The notes: generated from the sequence alone by a model not told the origin. Positions 19,746 through 28,794 are shown, numbered from the stretch's first letter. The stretch is 64,000 nucleotides of DNA from Mycolicibacterium poriferae (GCF_010728325.1 NZ_AP022570.1:744001-808000); one strand, 5' to 3'. Made by a program: numbers and translations.

Positions 19746-20348
19746 ATGCCCGACGACGAGCAGGAACCCACCCCCGAGCCGGAGCGGAACGTGCAGGCCG
19801 ACCGCGTCTTCACCGGCTACGGAATCGCCTCGGCCGTGCTCGGGGTGGTGGCGGTCGTCGCAGTCGTTCTGGCCGCGGTGATCTGGACGCAGCACCGCGC
19901 GCACGAGGAGGAACTGGACTACCGGTCGAGGGCCCTGCAGACCGCCGCGGAATGGACCGGCGTGCTGATCAACATGTCCCCGGAGACCATCGACCAGGAC
20001 CTCACCACCCTGCACGAGGGCACGGTGGGGCAGCTCAACGTCGATTTCGAGTCGACCATGGCGCCGTTTCGGAGGCTGGTTCAGACCCTCGACTCGCGGA
20101 CCTCCGGTCTGGTCGACTCGGTGGCCCTGGAGACGATCCACCACGATCCGCCCGGTGCCCCGCCGCGGGAGCCGCGCAGCGATCTGGAGGGGCTGGCGGA
20201 TCGCACCGACACTGTGATGGTGGTGGCGACCTCGGTCAGTGACAACGCCGGTTCCGACACCCCGCAGACGGTGCGGTGGAATTTGCGCCTGGACGTCTCC
20301 GAGGTCGACGGCGAGATGCTGATCTCGCGGCTGGAGCCGATCCGATGA
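19746..20348 (+). CDS. omamA: Orphan Mce-associated membrane protein OmamA (Rv0199-like)
   Basis: 200 residues from ATG 19746. A charged cytoplasmic head is followed by one membrane helix (about 28-50) and an NTF2-like extracytoplasmic domain (DYRSRALQTAAEWTGVLINMSPETIDQDL). OmamA stabilises the MceG ATPase and is needed for Mce lipid import in M. tuberculosis. The second Omam gene overlaps by 4 bp. Divergent from zmp1. Assignment rests on architecture plus position. Confidence 0.82.
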   Translation: MPDDEQEPTPEPERNVQADRVFTGYGIASAVLGVVAVVAVVLAAVIWTQHRAHEEELDYRSRALQTAAEWTGVLINMSPETIDQDLTTLHEGTVGQLNVDFESTMAPFRRLVQTLDSRTSGLVDSVALETIHHDPPGAPPREPRSDLEGLADRTDTVMVVATSVSDNAGSDTPQTVRWNLRLDVSEVDGEMLISRLEPIR

Positions 20349-21034
20349 GGAACCGTCTGCGGGTTGCCGCCTTCGACGTGCTGGCGCCGGTCGCTGTCCT
20401 GGCCGCCCTGATCTACATCGGCGTCGCGCTGCGCTGGCCGCTGTGGTGGGTGTCGGTGTGCTCGGTGCTGTGCCTGCTGGTCGTGCAGGCGGTTGTGGTC
20501 GACTTCGTGCTGGCCCGCCGAGACAGGGTGACCGTCGGCACCGACGACGAAGGCCCGGGACTGCGGTTGGCGGTGGTCGCGACGGCGACCGGCGCGCTCG
20601 TCGCGGCGGTCGCGGTGGGTTATCTACAGTGGACCAGACCGGACCGGGCGTTGGAGGCCGACTCGGCGGCGGTGACGGGCATCGCCAGCAGCGTGGCCGA
20701 GGCTTCGGCGACGTTCACCCCGCAGAACCCCACCGCCTCGATCGACCGCGCGGTGAGCATGATGACGCCCGAAGCCGCCGACCGGTTCCGAAACGAATTC
20801 GCCAACGTCGCCGAGGACATGGCGGGGCGCAACGTGTCGGCCCAGGCCAGCACGGTGTCGGCGGGGGTGGAGGCGATCGGCCCGAAGGCTGCCAGCGTGG
20901 CGGTCATCCTGCGGGGCACCCAGAACTCGCCGGGCCAACCACCGGACACCGCTGTGCTGGCGTTGCGCGTCACGCTGGGCGAGACCGACGGCCGCTGGTT
21001 GGTGCAGGACGTCGCACCCATCCACAACCGCTGA
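20345..21034 (+). CDS. omamB: Orphan Mce-associated membrane protein OmamB (Rv0200-like)
   Basis: 229 residues; ATG 20345 overlaps the omamA stop. Three membrane helices (two within residues 1-55 and one near 75-97) precede a soluble domain resembling OmamA (SIDRAVSMMTPEAADRFRNEFANVAEDM), ending DGRWLVQDVAPIHNR. Order matches Rv0199-Rv0200. Likely partner in Mce transporter stability. Convergent with a hydrolase gene; the 53-bp gap shows no strong terminator. Confidence 0.8.
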   Translation: MRNRLRVAAFDVLAPVAVLAALIYIGVALRWPLWWVSVCSVLCLLVVQAVVVDFVLARRDRVTVGTDDEGPGLRLAVVATATGALVAAVAVGYLQWTRPDRALEADSAAVTGIASSVAEASATFTPQNPTASIDRAVSMMTPEAADRFRNEFANVAEDMAGRNVSAQASTVSAGVEAIGPKAASVAVILRGTQNSPGQPPDTAVLALRVTLGETDGRWLVQDVAPIHNR

Positions 21035-21087
21035 TCGCGAGCGAGAAGCCAGGGCTGTGCCTGCGGGCCCGACCACGACCGGGAATG

Positions 21088-21765
21088 CTATTTCGCGGGC
21101 AGAAGGCGGGCCGCGACCTCGTCGGGATGGCTCAGCGCCGCCAGATGACCACCGGGGATCACCTCGACCTCGAGGCCGAGTCGCTCCCGGGTGACCCGGC
21201 GCTGGAACTCCAGCGGGAACAACCGGTCGTCGCGGCCGGCCAGCACCCGCGTCGGCACGTCGGGCCAGTCGGGCAGCGGCCACGGCCCCGCGAACGGGGT
21301 CTCGGACTGCTCCGGCTCGGGATGTCTCTCGGCCTCGGCGCGCACGTCGGCGGGGACGTCGTGGAAGAAGTCCTCGACGAAGTCGAATTCCTCCCGGCCC
21401 AGACCGATCTCGCGGAAGTAGGCGACCTGCGCGGCCTGCTGGTCGGTGGCGGTCCACCACTGCCCCGGCGATTCGCCGGGGCGCGGCACCATCGGGTTGA
21501 GCAACACCAGCGCCGCCGTCGGGAGGCGCTCGGCCACGATCGGGGCGGTCAGCGCTCCCATCGACTGCCCGACGACGGTCAGCGGCCCGTCGGCGTCCAA
21601 CACCGCGGTCGAGGCGATGTCGGCGTAGGTGATGAGGTCGGCATCGTCGTCGTCGGCGGGCAGATCGACCGCGATCGCCTGCTCACCGTGCTGCTCCAGC
21701 AGGGCGACGACGCGGTGCCAGTACCAGGCGCTGCCGCCGGCACCGGGAATCAGCAGAAACGTCAC
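21088..21765 (-). CDS. Alpha/beta hydrolase
   Basis: 225 residues. TFLLIPGAGGSAWYWHRV gives the oxyanion loop, VVGQSMGALTAP the nucleophile elbow (GQSMG), GRDDRLFP the acid, and GGHLAALSHPDEV the histidine: a complete triad. Resembles small esterases/PnbA-unrelated hydrolases of actinobacteria; substrate unknown. Starts in a 4-bp overlap with the Rv0201c-like gene, so it belongs to the mmpL11 transcription unit. This gene is not at this position in the tuberculosis order. Confidence 0.87.
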   Translation of the reverse strand: MTFLLIPGAGGSAWYWHRVVALLEQHGEQAIAVDLPADDDDADLITYADIASTAVLDADGPLTVVGQSMGALTAPIVAERLPTAALVLLNPMVPRPGESPGQWWTATDQQAAQVAYFREIGLGREEFDFVEDFFHDVPADVRAEAERHPEPEQSETPFAGPWPLPDWPDVPTRVLAGRDDRLFPLEFQRRVTRERLGLEVEVIPGGHLAALSHPDEVAARLLPAK

Positions 21766-22253
21766 TGGTCGGCGCGTTGGGCCCGCATCCGGGCGAAGCG
21801 GTCGGACAGCCGCCCCATCCGGATCATCAGGGAGGCCGGCGGGCTGACGCTGCCCTGCAGGTAGGTGGCGAAGTCCTCGGCGGGAACCCCGATTCGCGAG
21901 GCGAATTCCTGTTCACCGAGGCCGGAGCGCTCCAGCAGCAGATGCACGTGTTTGGCCACCTCGGCGCACTCGTTGGCCTCGAGGTGTTCGCGGGTGCGCA
22001 CCAGCACCTCAGACATCGCCCGGGACACCCCGTACGGGCGTGCCGTTTCGAGGACCTCCTCGACCTGGCGGGCGGTGCGGCCGTAGGGGTCGCGCTTGAT
22101 CGCGACCACGATGCGCTGCCACACACTCAGGTCGTCGTTCTCGAGTGCGGCGCGGATGGCCGCCGTCGGCCAGAACTCGACGGGCCGGGTGTCCACCGGC
22201 GGCGGGGAAGCCGCGTCACGGTTCGATCCCCGTACCTCCCCGGTCACCGTCAC
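21762..22253 (-). CDS. Conserved mycobacterial protein (Rv0201c-like)
   Basis: 163 residues from GTG 22253, which overlaps the mmpL11 stop; this start makes the length agree with relatives. The middle (WQRIVVAIKRDPYGRTARQVEEVLET) is helical, and the C-terminal part (ERSGLGEQEFASRIGVPAEDFATYLQG) resembles a Cro/C1 helix-turn-helix, so DNA binding is possible. Always next to mmpL11 in mycobacteria as far as I recall. Function unknown. Confidence 0.8.
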   Translation of the reverse strand: MTVTGEVRGSNRDAASPPPVDTRPVEFWPTAAIRAALENDDLSVWQRIVVAIKRDPYGRTARQVEEVLETARPYGVSRAMSEVLVRTREHLEANECAEVAKHVHLLLERSGLGEQEFASRIGVPAEDFATYLQGSVSPPASLMIRMGRLSDRFARMRAQRADQ

Positions 22254-25177
22254 CTCGCCTCCTCCAGCATCGCCACTGCCACGGTCAGGCACCGCTGCCG
22301 GACCCGAGCCCACTCCGCCTCGGCGCCCTCCCGGGTGAAATCGGGACCGTCGGACGGTTGCGGGTCGGCCAGCCTGCGCACCAGCTGGGTCGCCACCCAG
22401 TGCCCGTTGAGGGTGTTGGCTCGCTGAGCACCTGCCGGTGGACCAGAGTAATACCGGTCCATGCCGGTGAGCACTTCCGCGGCGGTCTGCGTGTCCATGG
22501 CGTCGACGAGGTCGGCCAGCTCGGTGTAGTCGCGGGCGTTGTTGCGCGCCATGATCAGGAAACTCTTCAACCGCAGCGTCTCGGCGCCGGTGGGGATCTG
22601 CAGCCGGTCACCGGTGGGCAGCAACACGTTGGTGGTCTCCATCGGGTCGGTGCGCTGCAGCGGCGACCCGCCGTCCGGCCCGCCGGCCTGCACGCCCAGC
22701 GCATCGAGTGCGACGTCGAGGCGGCCCCGCCACATCGTCACCGGATGCTTGGGCAGCTTGACGGCGACGGTCTTGCCGTGGGCCCGGTTGCCGACCGCGA
22801 CCGGGGTCCGCTTCTCCACCAGCCTGCCGCCCATCGACTTCGCGCACGGCTGGCAGCCCGAGAACGCCAGCGGATCGGCGACGGTGATCGCTTGCGGCGC
22901 CAGCGTTTTCAGCTTGGCGGCGGACTTGACGACGGTGCGCAGATCCGCCCCCGACGGCGCCAGCGCGGAGATGTCGTCGGGGATGATGACCAGGTCACCG
23001 ATGTCGGCCTTGGGCAGCGGCTTCTCGAAGTCCACCGACGGCAGGATCCGGTCCAGCCAGCGCGGCAGCCACCAGTTCCACTCGTCGAACATCGCCATCA
23101 GCGCCGGCACCAGCACCAGCCGCACCACCGTGGCATCCACCGCGATCGCGACGGCCGACGCCACACCCAGCTGCGCGACCAGCGGCATACCGGAGAACGC
23201 GAATCCGATGAACACCGCGATCATGATCAACGCGGCGCTGGTGATCGTGCGGGCGCTGGTGCTCACGCCGTAGGCCACGGCGTCGCGGGTGTTGCCGGTC
23301 TGCAGGAACCGCTCCCGGATCCGGGTCAGCAGGAAGATCTCGTAATCCATCGACAGCCCGAACGTCAGCGCCAGCACCAGCGGCGGGATGGTGCTGTCCA
23401 GCGACGAGAGCTGTTTGAAGCCCAGATCCGAGAGCCAACCCCACTGGAAGACGACCACCAGGCTGCCGTAGGCGGCGGCCACCGACAGCACCGTCATCAG
23501 CACGCCCTTGAGCGCCAGGAACACCGACCGGATCGAGATCAGCAGCATGACGAACGCGATCAGCGCAACGAATCCGAACACCAGCGGCTGGGTCTTCGCG
23601 ACCCGGTCGTCGAAGTCCTTGATCAGCGCCGTCGGGCCGCCCACGTTCACCAGTGCCTGACCCTCGGCCACGGCCGGAAGCTGATCGCGCATCCAGTCGA
23701 CGGTGTCGCGCGCCCCCATCTCCTCCGGGTCCACCGACAGCACCGCAGACAGCAGCGCGCTGCGGTAGTCGTTGCCGAACACCGCCGGGGTCACCGACAC
23801 GACGTTGGGCGCCTCGGTCATCTTCTGCCGCACCGCGTTCAGCAGGGGTTCCTTGGCCGGCGCCGACGCGGCGTTGCCGTCGGGGAAGGTGACCAGCACC
23901 CGGACCGGCCCCAGTGCGCCGGGGCCCAGCGCCACCGCGGCCGCGTTGACCCCGCCGCGGATCTCGTGGGTCGGCTCGAACTGTCGTTGCATGCTGTTGC
24001 CCAGCGTCATCGAGAACGCCGGCGCGGCCAGCGTCAGCAGCAACGCCGCGGCGGCCAGGGCCGACGCCCACGGCCGGCGCATCACCCAGCCTGTCCACCG
24101 GGTCCAGAACCTCGACTGGGTGGCCTCCACCCGGCGACCCCAGTGCAGGTACGACGACCGTTTGGCGGCGCGGCGGCCGAAAGTGGCCAGCACGGCCGGG
24201 GTCAGCGTCGTCGACGTCAGCACCGCGACCGCGACGGCCAGGATCGCGCCGGTGGCCATCGACTGCAGCACCGGCGTGTTGATCAGATACAGCCCGGTCA
24301 CTGACGCGATGACCGTCAACCCTGACAGCACCACGGCCAAACCGGACGTGGCCATCGCGGCGTCGGCGGCGTCCTGGGGTTCCCGCCCGGCGCGCAACTC
24401 CTCGCGGAAGCGCATCAGGATGAACAGCGAGTAGTCGATGGCGACCGCGATGCCGAACATCGACACCGTCGACGTGACGAACACCGACATCGTCATGTGC
24501 ATCGACAGCAGGAAGACCAGGCCCATCGTCACCGCGACCGTGCAGATACCCAGCAGCAGCGGCATCGCGGCAGCGGCCAGCGACCCGAACACCGCCAGCA
24601 GGATGAGCAGGACGATCGGGAAATTCCACTTCTCGGCCTGCGCGATGTCGTTCTTGGTGGCCAACGTCGCGGCGGCGCCCAGAGCGCCCTGTCCGATGAC
24701 GTAGAGCCGGACCTTGCCGTTGTCCATTTCGCCGGCGTCTTCGCCGTCGATGCCGACCTTCTCGCGCAGCTGATTGGCGATGTCCACGGCGCCGGTGTTG
24801 TCGAAGCTGATCTGCAGGGTCAGCACATACGGGCGGTCGGGCTGCGGCGGCGGCTGTTGCGGGTTCGGCATCACCGTGACGCTGGGCACCTCGGCGGCCA
24901 CCCGTTCCAGGAAGGCCACCGCCTCGTTCATGTCGTCGAACGATGCGTCCGGGCGCGGGTCGGCCACCAGCGCCAACGGAGACGCCCCTTGGTCAGGGAA
25001 CTGGGCTTCGAGCTGGCGCTGCACATACAGCGACTGTGAGCCCTCGACCTCGAAGCCGCCGCCGGTGAGGTTGCCGGACTGGTTGAGTGCGAGGTGCACC
25101 GAGGGCACCAGGAGAAGGATCCAGACCGCGAACACCGCCCAGCGGAACCTGCGCAGGTTGCTGCTCACGCGCATCAT
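22250..25177 (-). CDS. mmpL11: MmpL11 RND-type lipid/heme transporter
   Basis: 975 residues, 12 membrane helices in the RND layout. The proton-relay Asp-Tyr pairs are in VAIDYSLFILMRFREE (near residue 245) and LSMDYEIFLLTRIRE (near 611). A long C-terminal cytoplasmic tail ends the protein. In mycobacteria MmpL11 exports storage lipids such as mycolate wax esters and long-chain triacylglycerols, and has been linked to heme uptake with the Rv0203 hemophore. Here two hemophore-like genes lie divergently upstream, keeping that pairing. A palindrome at 25232-25248 may control it. Confidence 0.93.
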   Translation of the reverse strand: MMRVSSNLRRFRWAVFAVWILLLVPSVHLALNQSGNLTGGGFEVEGSQSLYVQRQLEAQFPDQGASPLALVADPRPDASFDDMNEAVAFLERVAAEVPSVTVMPNPQQPPPQPDRPYVLTLQISFDNTGAVDIANQLREKVGIDGEDAGEMDNGKVRLYVIGQGALGAAATLATKNDIAQAEKWNFPIVLLILLAVFGSLAAAAMPLLLGICTVAVTMGLVFLLSMHMTMSVFVTSTVSMFGIAVAIDYSLFILMRFREELRAGREPQDAADAAMATSGLAVVLSGLTVIASVTGLYLINTPVLQSMATGAILAVAVAVLTSTTLTPAVLATFGRRAAKRSSYLHWGRRVEATQSRFWTRWTGWVMRRPWASALAAAALLLTLAAPAFSMTLGNSMQRQFEPTHEIRGGVNAAAVALGPGALGPVRVLVTFPDGNAASAPAKEPLLNAVRQKMTEAPNVVSVTPAVFGNDYRSALLSAVLSVDPEEMGARDTVDWMRDQLPAVAEGQALVNVGGPTALIKDFDDRVAKTQPLVFGFVALIAFVMLLISIRSVFLALKGVLMTVLSVAAAYGSLVVVFQWGWLSDLGFKQLSSLDSTIPPLVLALTFGLSMDYEIFLLTRIRERFLQTGNTRDAVAYGVSTSARTITSAALIMIAVFIGFAFSGMPLVAQLGVASAVAIAVDATVVRLVLVPALMAMFDEWNWWLPRWLDRILPSVDFEKPLPKADIGDLVIIPDDISALAPSGADLRTVVKSAAKLKTLAPQAITVADPLAFSGCQPCAKSMGGRLVEKRTPVAVGNRAHGKTVAVKLPKHPVTMWRGRLDVALDALGVQAGGPDGGSPLQRTDPMETTNVLLPTGDRLQIPTGAETLRLKSFLIMARNNARDYTELADLVDAMDTQTAAEVLTGMDRYYSGPPAGAQRANTLNGHWVATQLVRRLADPQPSDGPDFTREGAEAEWARVRQRCLTVAVAMLEEAR

Positions 25178-25181
25178 GAAC

Positions 25182-25248
25182 TGCTGTATGGGATCTCCCC
25201 GCTTTCTCCCCGGCGTTTCGTAGCGAGAGCGTACAGCAGCTTGCTGTA
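25182..25248. promoter_or_regulatory. Candidate operator upstream of mmpL11
   Basis: TACAGCAGCTTGCTGTA (25232-25248) has perfect 7-bp arms with a 3-bp spacer. A further TGCTGTA half-site is at 25182-25188, immediately before the mmpL11 start. The symmetry suits a TetR- or similar dimeric regulator. The bound protein is unknown. The rest of the 25178-25442 gap also contains GACCGGTTAG at 25268-25277. Confidence 0.45.
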
Positions 25249-25442
25249 GGGTGACTCGCCCTCGACCGACCGGTTAGAGAACCTTTATCCAGCTGCCATC
25301 TTCGCCGCTGGGCTCGCCGGTTGGCCAGTGCGGCGCCGCGGATGGCAGGATGTGCGCGGGAAGTATCGCGTCGGGGATCCTTTGCTACTGATCGCAGCGA
25401 GCCCGCGGCACTCAGCGTGTCGGCGAGCTGATGGGAGACATG

Positions 25443-25985
25443 ATGGACGCACCGACGACCTTCGTCGCACCGTTCGTGCGGACTGCGCTGGGCGCCGTCG
25501 CCGCCGGTGGCGCGGTCACGCTGGCTTTGGTGACCGGCCCGGCAGCCGGGGCGGCGCCCGATCCGTGCGCGGCCAGCTCCGTCGCCAAGACGGTCGGGGC
25601 GGTCGCCACCAACACCGGCGTCTACCTCGCCGCCCACCCCGAGACCGATCAGGCGCTGACCGCGATCTCGCAGCAGCCGCCGGGACCGCAGTCGGTGGCG
25701 ATGCTGAAGGCGTATTTCGATTCCAACCCGGAGGTGGCCACCGACATGCAGCGGTTGCCGCAGCCGCTGGCGACGCTGTCGGGTCGCTGCCGGCTGCCGG
25801 TCACACTGCCGCAGATGCTGGGTCTGCTGCAGAGCGTCCAGCAGGGCCAGGGCCAAAGCGTCCAGCAGGGCCAGGGGCAGGGCCTGCCCGCCCAGCTTCC
25901 GGCTACGCAGAACGTCGGCGCGGAGACGACCCCCGCGCCGGGGGCGCGCGGTGCGGTGTCGGGGACGCGCGGCGCAGTCTCGTAG
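25443..25985 (+). CDS. Hemophore-related secreted protein (Rv0203 family), repeat-tailed
   Basis: 180 residues from ATG 25443 (GGGAG five bases before it; ATGs at 25431 and 25440 are alternatives). A signal peptide ends near AAGAAPD; the following domain has two cysteines (DPCAASS and SGRCRLP) and the pattern VYLAAHPETDQALTA, as in the mycobacterial Rv0203/Rv1174c hemophore-related family. The tail is low complexity: two SVQQGQGQ units and RGAVSGTRGAVS. The stop falls inside a 21-22 bp DNA repeat. It probably binds heme outside the cell next to MmpL11; this is inference. Confidence 0.78.
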   Translation: MDAPTTFVAPFVRTALGAVAAGGAVTLALVTGPAAGAAPDPCAASSVAKTVGAVATNTGVYLAAHPETDQALTAISQQPPGPQSVAMLKAYFDSNPEVATDMQRLPQPLATLSGRCRLPVTLPQMLGLLQSVQQGQGQSVQQGQGQGLPAQLPATQNVGAETTPAPGARGAVSGTRGAVS

Positions 25986-26025
25986 GACGCGCGGCGCGGT
26001 GTCGTAGGGCGCGCGGCGCGGCGGC
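25940..26025. repeat. 21-22 bp GC-rich tandem repeat across a stop codon
   Basis: Four degenerate units built on GACGCGCGGCGCGGTGTC start near 25940, 25961, 25982 and 26004. The first two are 21 bp and in frame with the hemophore gene; an added base in the third unit creates GTAG and hence the stop at 25983-25985. The remaining gap to 26196 holds GACCGGTTAG (26060-26069) and the ribosome site of the next gene. Confidence 0.7.
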
Positions 26026-26196
26026 GCTTTCAGGACCCAGCGCGACGTCCTGGCCCGGGACCGGTTAGGTCCAATCGGCGATTAAACGCTCGCTTGGCGG
26101 GAAAGTCGGCAGATGTTCTGTTTACATTTCTAGGATGGTCTCGACCGGGGCCCGACACGGGTCCGGTCTTGTCTACCTCTTGACGAAGGAGCCCCC

Positions 26197-26583
26197 ATGT
26201 TGTTCTCGGCCCCTACGGTGCGGCGCGCGGTCGCGGGCGCCCTGGGTGCAGGTGCCCTCGGTGCGACGCTGTTCGGTGTCCTGCCGGCGGCATCCGCTCA
26301 GCCCGCCCCGCCGAATTGCACCGCCGCCGACTTCGCCGGCGTGGCTTCCGGTGTGTCGGCTGCCTCGTCGGCCTACCTGTTCACCCATCCGGACGTGAAC
26401 GACTTCTTCACCAGCCTGCACGGGCTGCCGCGTGAGGAGATCAAGACCCGGGTCATGGACTACATGAACGCCCACCCGCAGGAGCGGGACGAGCTGACCG
26501 CGATCCGCCAGCCGCTGGTCGACATCAAGAACCGCTGCGGCTACGCGTTCGCGGATGCCGGCGACCCGGACATGCCCGAATAG
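26197..26583 (+). CDS. Hemophore-related secreted protein (Rv0203 family)
   Basis: 128 residues; ATG preceded by AAGGAG. A signal peptide ends at ASAQP; the mature part has two cysteines (PPNCTAADF and KNRCGYAF), presumably a disulphide, and VSAASSAYLFTHPDVNDFFTSL, matching the Rv0203/Rv1174c hemophore-related family. It is a paralogue of the gene at 25443 without the repeat tail and is the better match in length. Proposed role: extracellular heme capture for MmpL transporters. Followed after 6 bp by the response regulator. Confidence 0.83.
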   Translation: MLFSAPTVRRAVAGALGAGALGATLFGVLPAASAQPAPPNCTAADFAGVASGVSAASSAYLFTHPDVNDFFTSLHGLPREEIKTRVMDYMNAHPQERDELTAIRQPLVDIKNRCGYAFADAGDPDMPE

Positions 26584-26589
26584 CCGCCG

Positions 26590-27336
26590 GTGCGCGACAG
26601 GGTGGATGCTCCGCCCGCTCGTGAGGGGGAGCTGTCCATCCAGGACGGCGCGGGTCGGACAGTGTTGATGGTCGACGACGACCCGGATGTCCGGACCTCG
26701 GTAGCCCGGGGTCTGCGGCATTCGGGCTTCGACGTTCGCGTGGCGGCGACGGGCCGGGAGGCGCTGCGGCTGTTGTCCAGCGAACCGCACGACGCGCTGG
26801 TGCTCGACGTGCAGATGCCCGAACTCGACGGTGTCGCCGTGGTCACCGCGTTGCGCGCGTTGGGCAACGACATCCCGATCTGCGTGCTGTCGGCCCGCGA
26901 CACCGTCAACGACCGCATCGCCGGTCTGGAAGCCGGCGCCGACGATTATCTGACCAAGCCGTTCGACCTCGGTGAGCTGGTCGCCCGGCTGCATGCGCTG
27001 CTGCGCCGGGCACACCATTCCGACCCCGGGTCGGACACCCTGACCGTGGGTTCGCTGACCATCGACACCGCGCGGCGGCTGGTGTTCGTCGCCGGGGAAC
27101 GGGTCGAGCTCACCAAGCGGGAATTCGACCTGCTGGCCGCGCTGGCCGAGAACGCCGGCGTGGTGCTGAGCAGGCAGCGTCTGCTCGAGCTGGTGTGGGG
27201 CTACGACTTCGACGTCGACACCAACGTCGCCGACGTGTTCGTGTCCTATCTGCGGCGCAAGCTGGAACGCGACGGACTGCCGCGGGTGATCCACACGGTG
27301 CGCGGAATCGGGTACGTGCTGCGAGAAGATCCGTAA
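26590..27336 (+). CDS. OmpR-family response regulator, PrrA-like
   Basis: 248 residues from GTG 26590. The receiver domain has the acidic pocket (MVDDDPDV), phospho-acceptor Asp73 in [12 protein letters not shown], and the lysine in DDYLTKPF. The C-terminal winged helix ([56 protein letters not shown]) is very close to mycobacterial PrrA, so this is probably a PrrA paralogue. The kinase follows after 15 bp, and the gene begins 6 bp after a hemophore-like gene, suggesting read-through. Confidence 0.9.
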   Translation: MRDRVDAPPAREGELSIQDGAGRTVLMVDDDPDVRTSVARGLRHSGFDVRVAATGREALRLLSSEPHDALVLDVQMPELDGVAVVTALRALGNDIPICVLSARDTVNDRIAGLEAGADDYLTKPFDLGELVARLHALLRRAHHSDPGSDTLTVGSLTIDTARRLVFVAGERVELTKREFDLLAALAENAGVVLSRQRLLELVWGYDFDVDTNVADVFVSYLRRKLERDGLPRVIHTVRGIGYVLREDP

Positions 27337-27351
27337 GAACCCGATCTGTTG

Positions 27352-28707
27352 GTGACACGTCCGAAACTTCCCCGGTTCCTGCGGTCGGCCTCGCTGCGCA
27401 CGCGGGTGGCGATCGCCTCCGCGGCGGCGGCCGCGGCCGTGGTCGCGGCGTTCACGATTCTGACCTCGGTTGTGCTGGCCAACAACGACGCCACCCAGCT
27501 CGACCGCCGGCTCGACGCGATCGTCGACGCCAGCATGTTTCCCGAGGAACTGTCCGACCCGCGCCGCGGCGTGCTCACCACCGGCCGGGACCGCACCTCG
27601 GGCCAGGTGGTGTTCCAGCGCGGCTTCCAGCTTCCGCCGCTGCCTCCGGGAACCGAGACCGCCTTCGTCAACGGCGTCGAGTACCGCGTGCGTACGGTGC
27701 CGGTGGAGCAGGACGGTGGCCTGCTGATGTCCATCGGAATCCGCGCCGACAGCGTGCTGCTCAACCGGGCCCGGATACCGCTCTATATCGCGGTTGGTGT
27801 GGTGACGGTGCTGATTGCCGCGGGGCTGGGCTGGCTGCTGGCCGGCCCGGCGATCCGGCCGCTGCGCAAGCTGACCGAGAACACCAAGAGGCTGGGCAAG
27901 GACGCCGAGGACATCCCTGCGGTGCACGGCGTACGCGAGGCCGAAGATCTCTCGGAAGCCATGAGCGCGATGCTCAGCCGGTTGGCCGCCGCGCAACGGG
28001 CCACCACGAACTCGCTGCAGGCGGCCCAGGACTTCGCCGCCAACGCCGCCCACGAGCTGCGCACCCCACTGACGGCGATGCGCGCCGACCTCGACACCCT
28101 GCGTATCCACAACCTTCCTGACGACGAACGCGACGAGGTGGTCGCTGACCTGTCCCGCGCGCAGCGCCGCGTCGAGGGCATCATCACCGCGCTCGGCCAA
28201 CTCGCGTCGGGGCAACTGGCCCAGGTCGAGGACCGCGAGGTGATCGACCTGACCGACATGCTGGACCGGGTGGCGCGGGAGAACATGCGCGGTGCCAACC
28301 AGGTGCAGATCGACGTGGTGCTCGACGACGATCTCGGCACCCTGCTGGGCTGGCCGAGCGGGCTCCGGCTGGCCGTCGACAACCTGGTGCGCAACGCGGT
28401 GACCCACGGCCAGGCGAGCCGCATCGTGCTGTCGTCACACCGCCACGGCGGGGTGGTGACGATCGTCGTCGACGACAACGGCCGGGGACTGCCCGCCGAT
28501 GAACACGAAACGGTGCTGGGGCGCTTCTCCCGGGGCAGCAACGCCGCCCCCGGTGGCTCGGGGCTCGGGTTGGCGTTGGTGGCGCAGCAGGCCGCGCTGC
28601 ATGGCGGCACCATCGAGCTGTCCGACAGCCCGCTGGGCGGGCTGAGGGCGACGCTCACCGTGTCCACGGCGCCGAACGAATCGTGGACGCCCCCGAACGA
28701 GATCTGA
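27352..28707 (+). CDS. Sensor histidine kinase, PrrB-like
   Basis: 451 residues from GTG 27352 (TTG 27349 is possible). Two membrane helices (about 18-42 and 144-165) flank a 100-residue extracytoplasmic sensor; then HAMP, and the H-box NAAHELRTPLTAMRADL with His234. The ATP domain has N (NLVRNAVTHG), G1 (VDDNGRGLP) and G2 (GGSGLGLALVAQ) boxes. Best resemblance is to PrrB. Stimulus unknown. The gene ends next to short GC-rich repeats and a hairpin. Confidence 0.9.
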   Translation: MTRPKLPRFLRSASLRTRVAIASAAAAAAVVAAFTILTSVVLANNDATQLDRRLDAIVDASMFPEELSDPRRGVLTTGRDRTSGQVVFQRGFQLPPLPPGTETAFVNGVEYRVRTVPVEQDGGLLMSIGIRADSVLLNRARIPLYIAVGVVTVLIAAGLGWLLAGPAIRPLRKLTENTKRLGKDAEDIPAVHGVREAEDLSEAMSAMLSRLAAAQRATTNSLQAAQDFAANAAHELRTPLTAMRADLDTLRIHNLPDDERDEVVADLSRAQRRVEGIITALGQLASGQLAQVEDREVIDLTDMLDRVARENMRGANQVQIDVVLDDDLGTLLGWPSGLRLAVDNLVRNAVTHGQASRIVLSSHRHGGVVTIVVDDNGRGLPADEHETVLGRFSRGSNAAPGGSGLGLALVAQQAALHGGTIELSDSPLGGLRATLTVSTAPNESWTPPNEI

Positions 28708-28777
28708 GCGCCGGGCGTCGACACATTGTGGGCGAAGGTGCCGAAGGATTTCTGAGCGCGGCGCGCCGAAACAAATC

Positions 28778-28794
28778 TGAGCGCGGCGCGCTCA
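28778..28794. terminator. Hairpin between kinase and DUF3054 genes
   Basis: TGAGCGC-GGC-GCGCTCA forms a 7-bp stem with a 3-base loop and overlaps the DUF3054 stop (28792-28794). The 16-bp word TCTGAGCGCGGCGCGC occurs at 28751 and 28776, and a shorter form at 28704. Probably ends transcription from both convergent genes; no T-run. Confidence 0.4.
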
